Below are positions 36,510 to 45,125 of a stretch of 64,000 nucleotides of DNA, one piece after another. The translations under genes were made by a program, and so were the position numbers. The DNA comes from Eggerthellaceae bacterium (lineage in GTDB: Bacteria; Actinomycetota; Coriobacteriia; Coriobacteriales; Eggerthellaceae), in assembly GCA_022644775.1 (NCBI GenBank), contig JALCHN010000001.1:186001-250000 (forward strand). Reading direction: 5' to 3'. A model generated the notes under the pieces. It did not search any database and was not told where the DNA came from. It saw nothing but the letters and a program-made list of their open reading frames with translations. How positions within the stretch are numbered: position 1 is the stretch's first letter; every line of letters begins with the position of its first letter.

Positions 36510-36679
36510 GTATCCTCCTCGTTCGTCTGCTGCATTCAGTATAACGGGCGGGTGCAGCAGGCCGCCGAGGCGGGCAATGGAGAGCGGGGCATAAGAAGAG
36601 CCACGAGCGGAAACGCTAGCGGCTCTTTGCAGCAGCAGCGGCGCCTGAATTCCAACACTCGGCGGCAATCTGTGCGACC

Positions 36680-36994
36680 CTACTCGTTGAACAAATCGCC
36701 GTGCGTCCCCGTACGGACAAGCGTGAGGACCATTACATCATCAGAGAGTTTATAAACGAGAAGCCAATCGGGACGAATGTGGCACTCCCAATAGCCGACC
36801 CAATCCCCTGAAAGCAAATGAGGGTGACATCGCTCTGGAAGCGGTTCGTCATTCGCAAGCGCTTCAATCACAGCGCGCAGAGCCTCTTTAGACAGGCCGC
36901 GCTTTATCGCTGCTTTATAGTCTTTTTTGAAGCGAGACGTTCGACGGATTTCTCTCGTCTCAGGAATCCAGATCGTCGAAGAGGTCGTCAACAC
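36680..36994 (-). CDS. YafQ-type toxin (RelE/ParE superfamily mRNA interferase)
   Basis: The toxin of a type II toxin-antitoxin pair, a ribosome-dependent endoribonuclease by family. The core reads REIRRTSRFKKDYKAAIKRG, then HPHLLSGDWVGYWECHIRPDW, LLVYKLSDD and the end RTGTHGDLF. These contain the His, Asp, His and Phe positions essential in E. coli YafQ. The start is unclear: no ATG precedes the core, and GTG at 36994 or TTG at 36991 lies inside the antitoxin gene, giving about 104 residues. The reading frame overlaps the antitoxin by about 35 nt. Confidence 0.82.
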   Translation of the reverse strand: MLTTSSTIWIPETREIRRTSRFKKDYKAAIKRGLSKEALRAVIEALANDEPLPERCHPHLLSGDWVGYWECHIRPDWLLVYKLSDDVMVLTLVRTGTHGDLFNE

Positions 36995-37232
36995 TGCGAT
37001 AGCTTTTCGCGTCAGGGTCCGACGCCACGCGATCGGCCTCGCGTATGGCCGCAACCGTTGTGGCGTTGGGCACGTCACGAGTTGGGCGGAACGGCAAACC
37101 TTGGTCGCGAACAGCTTGGCGCAGGAACATATTCACCGCAGTGGAGAAATTCAATCCAAGGTCTGAAAACAATTCATCTGCTTCGCGCTTCAATTGCTCA
37201 TCCATGCGAATACTTGTAGTCACTGTACTCAT
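36960..37232 (-). CDS. DinJ/RelB-type antitoxin
   Basis: A 90-residue ribbon-helix-helix antitoxin that sequesters the YafQ-like toxin and represses the operon. MSTVTTSIRMDEQLKREADE gives the RHH strand, and LFSDLGLNFSTAVNMFLRQAV the two helices typical of DinJ. The acidic C-terminus (SVDDLFDDLDS) is the toxin-wrapping part. AGGAGG is 5 nt before the ATG at 37232. Base composition is lower in GC than the flanking core genes, consistent with acquisition. Confidence 0.88.
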   Translation of the reverse strand: MSTVTTSIRMDEQLKREADELFSDLGLNFSTAVNMFLRQAVRDQGLPFRPTRDVPNATTVAAIREADRVASDPDAKSYRSVDDLFDDLDS

Positions 37233-37242
37233 AGCAACCTCC

Positions 37243-37274
37243 TTGCAATACATTATATATCAGATGCATTGCAA
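37243..37274. promoter_or_regulatory. Candidate autoregulatory operator of the toxin-antitoxin operon
   Basis: The inverted repeat TTGCAAT (37243-37249) and ATTGCAA (37268-37274) flanks the -10 box TATAAT (37257-37252, minus strand) just ahead of the antitoxin RBS. The layout fits repression by an RHH antitoxin. Confidence 0.5.
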
Positions 37275-37341
37275 ATATATGAATGCCGAGATGACGAATC
37301 GGAAGCAATCTGCGCTTTGAGTAGAACGCGATCTGCGGTCA

Positions 37342-37596
37342 TCATTCCTCGAACGCCGGCATGATGACCTCGTAGCCTTCATCGTCGACGATACGCGGGC
37401 GCTTGAGGCCGTGCTTGTGGAATATCTTCTTGCACGCGAGGTCAAGTTCGATGACGCTAAACGCCTTCACCGGCACGTCGAGCACGTAGCCTTCCCATTT
37501 CTGGAACTTGGCTTCTGCCGTGTAGAGCTGCGGAATCATTTCGTCGTGCACCTTGCCCACGCACCTGCCGTTCCACATGATCGCCAGCGTCTGCAT
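37342..37596 (-). CDS. Small protein of unknown function (84 aa)
   Basis: I do not recognise this 84-residue protein. It reads MQTLAIMWNGRCVGKVHDEM, then a hydrophobic-aromatic middle (FQKWEGYVLDVPVKAFSVIE) and a basic segment (CKKIFHKHGLKRPRIV). It has no TM helix or clear motif. An AGGCAGGG box precedes the ATG at 37596. It lies between the toxin-antitoxin pair and the distal end of the CRISPR array. It could be a remnant of a mobile element or a stand-alone orphan. Confidence 0.6.
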   Translation of the reverse strand: MQTLAIMWNGRCVGKVHDEMIPQLYTAEAKFQKWEGYVLDVPVKAFSVIELDLACKKIFHKHGLKRPRIVDDEGYEVIMPAFEE

Positions 37597-37734
37597 TGCC
37601 CTGCCTTTCCCCGAGCGCTCCACTTTACGTTAGAGTGACACGCCCGGGCGATCCTGAAAAGGGCGCATGCGAAACGGGCCGCGCCAGCCCGAAGGTCGAC
37701 GCGGCTCGAACCCCACGATGCGTGCGTTGATGCG

Positions 37735-37830
37735 CTATTTGAAGATCGAAGAGGGCGCGCTGCCCAGCTTGTTGCCCTTGACCGCCCACGAGTTGCCGCA
37801 GTTCTGGCAGATGGCCACTTTCTCCTGGAC
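37735..37830 (-). pseudogene. C-terminal zinc-ribbon-like gene remnant at array end
   Basis: On the minus strand an open frame ends at 37735 with TAG and reads QEKVAICQNCGNSWAVKGNK before LGSAPSSIFK. It carries a CxxC pair. Immediately upstream the frame meets a stop inside the degenerate last CRISPR repeat, so any 5' part is gone. No start codon or RBS is visible. It may be chance, but the CxxC ribbon style suggests the tail of a real gene cut by the CRISPR array. Confidence 0.35.
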
Positions 37831-40800
37831 CGTCGATTACCAGTCAGAACGGCACTGCTCCAAAACCACGGACGACATCGCGGCGATAGCGACCGGTTTG
37901 ATTACCAGTCAGAACGACACTGCTCCAAAACGGCCAGAGCATGGGCTTGAGCCCTGCAGAGGTTTGATTACCAGTCAGAACGACACTGCTCCAAAACTTA
38001 TTGTTCTGTTCTGTACTGTACTGTTCGTTTGATTACCAGTCAGAACGACACTGCTCCAAAACCGTTCATGAGACTCCTTCCTTAGCCCACAGGTTTGATT
38101 ACCAGTCAGAACGACACTGCTCCAAAACCCTTTCGTTCTGTGGACGGCAATTGCGCTAGTTTGATTACCAGTCAGAACGACACTGCTCCAAAACCTGCCC
38201 TCATGCTCAACCGTGTCGTTGAGAGTTTGATTACCAGTCAGAACGACACTGCTCCAAAACCTGCTCCTTAACCTTGTTCGCCATGAAGTCGTTTGATTAC
38301 CAGTCAGAACGACACTGCTCCAAAACTTCTCTACACGGCGGCGTGCTCGCTGTGCAGTTTGATTACCAGTCAGAACGACACTGCTCCAAAACCCGAACAA
38401 GATCTTCGAGCCCGTTGCGAGCGTTTGATTACCAGTCAGAACGACACTGCTCCAAAACTCCTGCCTGCCAACGGTGATCACGAGCAACGTTTGATTACCA
38501 GTCAGAACGACACTGCTCCAAAACCCCTTCCGGGTCGCGTTTCGTAGTCTCGTTGTTTGATTACCAGTCAGAACGACACTGCTCCAAAACGTCGGTGCGT
38601 GTGCGCACGTCGCCGTTGTGTTTGATTACCAGTCAGAACGACACTGCTCCAAAACTCCACCACCCTCGCGCCGCAATTCGAGCAGTTTGATTACCAGTCA
38701 GAACGACACTGCTCCAAAACGCCCGGGATGCTCGACACCGTGTTAATCAGGTTTGATTACCAGTCAGAACGACACTGCTCCAAAACCCCGCGCGACTGCG
38801 TCGTTGCTCTGGTTGAGTTTGATTACCAGTCAGAACGACACTGCTCCAAAACCTATACGAGGAATGGTGCGAGCACAACGGGTTTGATTACCAGTCAGAA
38901 CGACACTGCTCCAAAACCGATCAAGCATCGAGCTCTCCGATTCCCGGTTTGATTACCAGTCAGAACGACACTGCTCCAAAACAGATTATCGCGACGTTTT
39001 TAACCCCGTCATGTTTGATTACCAGTCAGAACGACACTGCTCCAAAACGCACTGAGTTCACGCAGGACTTCAAGCGAGTTTGATTACCAGTCAGAACGAC
39101 ACTGCTCCAAAACTCCACCACCTTCGCGCCGCAGTTGGGGCAGTTTGATTACCAGTCAGAACGACACTGCTCCAAAACCACGGAGGACGAGAACGGGAAC
39201 ATGACCGGTTTGATTACCAGTCAGAACGACACTGCTCCAAAACACCGAGAAACGGGTCCAACTAGTCACATCGGTTTGATTACCAGTCAGAACGACACTG
39301 CTCCAAAACCGCGACTACGAACAGGAGGAATCATGAGCGTTTGATTACCAGTCAGAACGACACTGCTCCAAAACCGCCACGTGCGCCACCGCTCCGCGTA
39401 CGCGGTTTGATTACCAGTCAGAACGACACTGCTCCAAAACCCTAACTATTTCGCCTCCGACAGGAAGGCGGTTTGATTACCAGTCAGAACGACACTGCTC
39501 CAAAACAAAGTCTCGAATGACTTTGAAAATCGAAAGTTTGATTACCAGTCAGAACGACACTGCTCCAAAACGACGGCAATACGTCATTCAGGTGCTCAAA
39601 GTTTGATTACCAGTCAGAACGACACTGCTCCAAAACCGCGGCGCTCGCTCCAAACCTGGTACACGTGTTTGATTACCAGTCAGAACGACACTGCTCCAAA
39701 ACCAGAATTTCGCTCATCTGTACCTCGTCATGGTTTGATTACCAGTCAGAACGACACTGCTCCAAAACCCCAGGAGCAGGTGGACGAGATCGTGAAGGTT
39801 TGATTACCAGTCAGAACGACACTGCTCCAAAACGTTTATTCGGTTGTTTGCGTTTGGCTAGTAGTTTGATTACCAGTCAGAACGACACTGCTCCAAAACC
39901 CACGGCACGGCGGGGACCACCGACCACTGTTTGATTACCAGTCAGAACGACACTGCTCCAAAACGTGTAGAACCGCTCCCCGATGAGCACCACCGTTTGA
40001 TTACCAGTCAGAACGACACTGCTCCAAAACCCAAGGTGTACTCGCACAAGTGCGTTGCGGTTTGATTACCAGTCAGAACGACACTGCTCCAAAACCAGCT
40101 TGTATCGCTGCGCCGCGCTGCTGCGGTTTGATTACCAGTCAGAACGACACTGCTCCAAAACGCGTACCCGTTCCACGTCGGGTGGTCGTGAGTTTGATTA
40201 CCAGTCAGAACGACACTGCTCCAAAACTAATAAAAGCCATGATGTCCCGAAATGTAGTTTGATTACCAGTCAGAACGACACTGCTCCAAAACTAGCACCC
40301 GTCCTTCCCTAGCTTCCTCTTAGTTTGATTACCAGTCAGAACGACACTGCTCCAAAACAGGTCATACGCGATTTCGGCATAGTCGAAGTTTGATTACCAG
40401 TCAGAACGACACTGCTCCAAAACCCATAGTGTTAATCCTCCTTGGATTCGTAAGTTTGATTACCAGTCAGAACGACACTGCTCCAAAACCAACCCGCGAT
40501 TTTGACGCACGCAACCCCTGTTTGATTACCAGTCAGAACGACACTGCTCCAAAACCACCACGCGCGCACGGGGGAGTGGTTGTCGGTTTGATTACCAGTC
40601 AGAACGACACTGCTCCAAAACCGCTCGATGCGCAGCGCGCTAAAGGCAAGGGTTTGATTACCAGTCAGAACGACACTGCTCCAAAACTTCGCGAGAGTCG
40701 GAAGAATCGTTAAATAGTTTGATTACCAGTCAGAACGACACTGCTCCAAAACCAATGAGGCCATCCGTAAGATGCGCCTGAGTTTGATTACCAGTCAGAA

Positions 40801-43179
40801 CGACACTGCTCCAAAACCATGCCGTCGACGGTGGACTTCGCCGCGTGTTTGATTACCAGTCAGAACGACACTGCTCCAAAACCAAGCGCTGCGTGCGCCC
40901 GAATCCGGGCAGTTTGATTACCAGTCAGAACGACACTGCTCCAAAACGAAAAGCTTGTGGCCGTGACGTAGCGTTTCGTTTGATTACCAGTCAGAACGAC
41001 ACTGCTCCAAAACCGCGCGCGGGGTTTGTCGCGACGGCGCAAGGTTTGATTACCAGTCAGAACGACACTGCTCCAAAACCATTGCATGCTTTTGAGCCAA
41101 GCGGTGAGGGTTTGATTACCAGTCAGAACGACACTGCTCCAAAACGCGAAATGGATACGAACGAGCAGCGAGCGGTTTGATTACCAGTCAGAACGACACT
41201 GCTCCAAAACAAGACGAGTGCTGGTTCGCGTTCCGCCGCAGTTTGATTACCAGTCAGAACGACACTGCTCCAAAACCGCGTATCGCTTCGCCGAGCAGGC
41301 GCGACTGTTTGATTACCAGTCAGAACGACACTGCTCCAAAACTAGTCTAGCCGTGGCTGCGATTGGTGACCTGTTTGATTACCAGTCAGAACGACACTGC
41401 TCCAAAACAGCGATGGCGCTGAAGCGATAGCCGTAGCCGTTTGATTACCAGTCAGAACGACACTGCTCCAAAACTACTATTACGGGATGAAGTACCGTCT
41501 TGGGTTTGATTACCAGTCAGAACGACACTGCTCCAAAACGGTATCGGGCGTACATCACCTTGGGATGGGTTTGATTACCAGTCAGAACGACACTGCTCCA
41601 AAACCAGAAGGTGGAGCGCTCGGACGTGGTCAAGGTTTGATTACCAGTCAGAACGACACTGCTCCAAAACCTAGTAGCGGTGCCGGCTAGCGACGTACCG
41701 GTTTGATTACCAGTCAGAACGACACTGCTCCAAAACCCACATAAGGGCCTCGTCGTCGCGCACTGAGTTTGATTACCAGTCAGAACGACACTGCTCCAAA
41801 ACTTTCGCGTCCCCCTTATAACACGCGCGCGTGTTTGATTACCAGTCAGAACGACACTGCTCCAAAACCTCGGATAAACGCGCTCCAAATACCATCCGTT
41901 TGATTACCAGTCAGAACGACACTGCTCCAAAACGACTTGTTCGACTTGTAAACGTGCACCGAGTTTGATTACCAGTCAGAACGACACTGCTCCAAAACTA
42001 TGGAAGCGGAATGGACTGGGGCGAACAGTTTGATTACCAGTCAGAACGACACTGCTCCAAAACTACCGGGCTGCGTGCCTGAAAGAATCCGTCGTTTGAT
42101 TACCAGTCAGAACGACACTGCTCCAAAACTGATGTTGCAGGCGGATTCAATCAGGCCTGGTTTGATTACCAGTCAGAACGACACTGCTCCAAAACTGTCC
42201 CACAGGACTAGCACCCTGGCTAAGGTTTGATTACCAGTCAGAACGACACTGCTCCAAAACCATTCCGTCGACGGTGGACTTCGCGGCGTTGTTTGATTAC
42301 CAGTCAGAACGACACTGCTCCAAAACTCTGTATTCCGGTACGCCCGGGTCCGGCAGTTTGATTACCAGTCAGAACGACACTGCTCCAAAACTGTTCCGGC
42401 AGCGGCAGTGCGCATCGACAGTTTGATTACCAGTCAGAACGACACTGCTCCAAAACCCATGTCCGCTTTTGTGAGGGCGAAGACCGTTTGATTACCAGTC
42501 AGAACGACACTGCTCCAAAACTCCGCCCGCTGTGGCAGTCCCAATGGCGCAGTTTGATTACCAGTCAGAACGACACTGCTCCAAAACCAGAATTGAGGGC
42601 TACATGTCAGACGTCTAGTTTGATTACCAGTCAGAACGACACTGCTCCAAAACATTGCAGACCACCCAGAGATTGCGCGGTAGTTTGATTACCAGTCAGA
42701 ACGACACTGCTCCAAAACCATACCCATGAGTCACGGCCCACTCGTTGAGTTTGATTACCAGTCAGAACGACACTGCTCCAAAACCGATCGCGCTCTTTCT
42801 CTGCGCCTACCGCGGTTTGATTACCAGTCAGAACGACACTGCTCCAAAACCACTGCGCTGCCCCGCGTCCATCTGGCAGGGTTTGATTACCAGTCAGAAC
42901 GACACTGCTCCAAAACCGGATGCCCGTCACACCCATGTTGGTGAGCGTTTGATTACCAGTCAGAACGACACTGCTCCAAAACCACCACGCCCGCACTAGC
43001 AAATGGCTCTAAGTTTGATTACCAGTCAGAACGACACTGCTCCAAAACCGCGAGACGTGCGGCGATTGCTATTGGAGGTTTGATTACCAGTCAGAACGAC
43101 ACTGCTCCAAAACCGCTCTCCAATCTCCGAAGTAGTTTGCGCAGTTTGATTACCAGTCAGAACGACACTGCTCCAAAAC
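37831..43179 (-). CRISPR. Type II-A CRISPR array, 82 repeats and 81 spacers
   Basis: The 36-nt repeat begins GTTTGATTACCAGTCAG and ends ACACTGCTCCAAAAC on the plus strand; spacers are 29-30 nt. I count 82 repeats by position. Read on the minus strand the repeat starts GTTTTGGAGC, matching the type II-A pattern, so crRNAs are transcribed from 43179 toward 37831. The repeat at 37831-37866 is degenerate (CGTCGATTAC at its left edge and GGCACTG inside), marking the old, leader-distal end. The other repeats look identical. csn2 lies directly at the leader side. Two spacer pairs are near-duplicates (see findings). Confidence 0.99.
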
Positions 43180-43228
43180 TGATGAGCTTGATTCCTCCTG
43201 CAAAGGAACGGCCAAACTGACTGGATCA
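43180..43228 (-). promoter_or_regulatory. CRISPR leader (short)
   Basis: Only 49 nt separate the csn2 stop from the first repeat. On the minus strand the leader ends AAGCTCATCA directly before the repeat. A full promoter does not obviously fit, so array transcription may begin inside the csn2 3' end. New spacers should be added here. Confidence 0.6.
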
Positions 43229-43918
43229 TTACCAAGACTCTTCGACAAAGTCCTGGTCAATGAGCAGTTTTCTCTCTCCTCCAACAATATGCGCTTGATG
43301 CCCGCGTTCAATGAGAAGAAGACAAATTCTCGAAAAAAATGCCTGATCGTATAGCGAATCCAACTCTGATTCCGTTAAATACGCCTTCAGATTCACGAAG
43401 AGCAACGGCCTATCGAGCTGCACATCCGAAGCAAGAGATACAAGCGATATCAACTTGTCAATGAGCGGCCCGGCATCGTCAACGTCAACGCCAAAACGAA
43501 ACGCTTTCAACAGCTTGGGCACATCCCATTCTAAGGCAAAGCCGTAGTCACCGTTCATTTTGAAAGAGACAAGGTCCACAAGGTCTTTCAACTCAGCAAA
43601 GCTTTTTTCAAAACCTTCTCTACAACTATCTTCTTCGAAAGCAATATCCTCAAATCGTGCGCAAAGCGCGCCGACCAAAGCGCGATCATCCCACGGGATG
43701 GCCAAAGGCGAAGGTACGGCCAGGAATGCGGTACCGGCACGAAGTTCCTTCCCAGCATCATCCCAAACCGTATAGGGTTCCTTCGCCTCCTCTCCAAGCC
43801 CCGAGCACAGTGACTCAGCCACCCGTGCAAACAAGGTGCAGTTCTCGATTTCTAGCACAAACGGCCTATCTACGGAAAGAGCAAGAGGATGCTCTATGCC
43901 TTCGATATTCACCCTCAT
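43229..43918 (-). CDS. csn2: Csn2, type II-A spacer acquisition protein
   Basis: The 229-residue product has the size and style of short Csn2 proteins. These form ring tetramers on dsDNA ends and act with Cas1-Cas2 in spacer uptake. It begins MRVNIEGIEHPLALSVDRPF and includes PLLFVNLKAYLTESELDSLY and LLLIERGHQAHIVGGERKLL, the typical C-terminal head segments. Position after cas2 and next to the array supports the call. The ATG overlaps the cas2 stop by 4 nt. GC content is lower than in the core genome. Confidence 0.9.
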   Translation of the reverse strand: MRVNIEGIEHPLALSVDRPFVLEIENCTLFARVAESLCSGLGEEAKEPYTVWDDAGKELRAGTAFLAVPSPLAIPWDDRALVGALCARFEDIAFEEDSCREGFEKSFAELKDLVDLVSFKMNGDYGFALEWDVPKLLKAFRFGVDVDDAGPLIDKLISLVSLASDVQLDRPLLFVNLKAYLTESELDSLYDQAFFSRICLLLIERGHQAHIVGGERKLLIDQDFVEESW

Positions 43919-44250
43919 AGAATCAGGAGCTCCTCTGGAGTATCCACCTCATCGAATTCGCTCCGTTCCCCCGTTACATACGTCATCGTTTCGAATTGCC
44001 GCTCCGTCACCTTCAGGACCTGCACCAGCCCTCGTGGCGGTCGGTACTTCTTCATGCGCACAATCGCCGCGTCAGCGGCAGCGTCGGTGACGACGAGCTT
44101 GACGTACACCGATTCCTGCATCATGAGAAACCCCTCTTTAATGAGATTCTTCCGAAACTGTCGGTAATCTTTTCGCTGTTTCGCCGTCTCGACGGGCAAA
44201 TCGAAAAAGCATACGAGCCGCATGTACCTCCCCCACTCCATCGAGCTCAT
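43915..44250 (-). CDS. cas2: Cas2
   Basis: A 111-residue partner of Cas1 in spacer integration. It has a ferredoxin-like fold: YMRLVCFFDLPVETAKQRKD carries the conserved Asp, then LIKEGFLMMQESVYVKLVV. The start at 44250 overlaps the cas1 stop (ATGA). An internal ATG at 44223 (MRLVCFF) is closer to the usual start and may be used instead. cas9-cas1-cas2-csn2 all overlap, so they are one transcript. Confidence 0.96.
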   Translation of the reverse strand: MSSMEWGRYMRLVCFFDLPVETAKQRKDYRQFRKNLIKEGFLMMQESVYVKLVVTDAAADAAIVRMKKYRPPRGLVQVLKVTERQFETMTYVTGERSEFDEVDTPEELLIL

Positions 44251-45125
44251 GGGATATCAAAGCTTTCGATTTCATCGACCGATATCTTCTTGTTGAGAGC
44301 ATTAATGCAGTCCTGCACATACAGGCTCACGACGGAATGGAGCTTATAGGATCCGCCACGATAGGCAAGCTGCGTATTGCCCACATCGACAAGTGTGCGC
44401 TTCTCGTCTTTCCCAAACGAGCCGCTCACGTACGTGCATACCAAGCGGTCGACGATGGGCCGAAACGGCTCCATAAAATCGCACGCGAGGTTAAGTTGGT
44501 TGAACTCGTTTCTATGGTTGACCCCCACCTGCGTAAGATACCCTCGCGCTGCAATTTCCCGGCTTACCATCGAAAGCAATATGGCATAGCCATAGTCCAA
44601 CCCTGCGTTTACCGCACAATCGGTACTGCGATTGAAATCCGGCCCGAAAAGCGCGCTGAAGTAGATACGAGCCGCTTGCGCCTCGCGATTTGTCACGTCA
44701 CCCGACCGCACTTCCAGCGCAGCCCCATGCAACGCCCTTGCTTCCTTTAGTAGGTCGTTGTCCTCCAATACGCGCGCTTGTTGAAAGATCTTGTCCTTCA
44801 CGACGCGCTGCCAAACGCGCTTTTTGATTGGAAGGCCCCATTCGAGCTGCTCATTGACGCGCGCACTCACGTTGTGCGCACCGTAGAGCGGCAAGTACTG
44901 TCCCACAGGATTGTGCTTTTCATCCGACACGACGAGGGGAATCTTGCTCTTCGCAAGTTCCGCCAATAAGTAGGCGCTCATCATCACCTGTTCGGTTCCA
45001 AGAACGAGCGACGAAATCTCCGATAGGTGAATCTTCGTCGTGCCGTCCTGCTGTCGGACGCAAAGATATCCAGACTGATACGAACAGCGACAGGGGTTTT
45101 CGATCAAGACCGTCCTAAAGGCCAA
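44247..45125 (-). CDS. cas1: Cas1 integrase (type II)
   Basis: The integrase that inserts new spacers at the leader end. The 292-residue protein starts MAFRTVLIENPCRCSYQSGY. The catalytic Glu lies in the NREAQAARIYFSALFG helix, and the His and acidic pair are in GVNHRNEFNQLNLACDFMEP. Length is standard for II-A Cas1 (about 290). It overlaps cas9 by 11 nt and cas2 by 4 nt. Confidence 0.97.
   Translation of the reverse strand: MAFRTVLIENPCRCSYQSGYLCVRQQDGTTKIHLSEISSLVLGTEQVMMSAYLLAELAKSKIPLVVSDEKHNPVGQYLPLYGAHNVSARVNEQLEWGLPIKKRVWQRVVKDKIFQQARVLEDNDLLKEARALHGAALEVRSGDVTNREAQAARIYFSALFGPDFNRSTDCAVNAGLDYGYAILLSMVSREIAARGYLTQVGVNHRNEFNQLNLACDFMEPFRPIVDRLVCTYVSGSFGKDEKRTLVDVGNTQLAYRGGSYKLHSVVSLYVQDCINALNKKISVDEIESFDIP

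Noticed and set aside
37831-43179. Many short ORFs through the array with repeated peptides such as FWSSVVLTGNQT and DYQSERHCSKT
   Set aside because: They are translations of the CRISPR repeat. Unit lengths of 65-66 nt let frames run on for a few units. No RBS or protein logic supports them.
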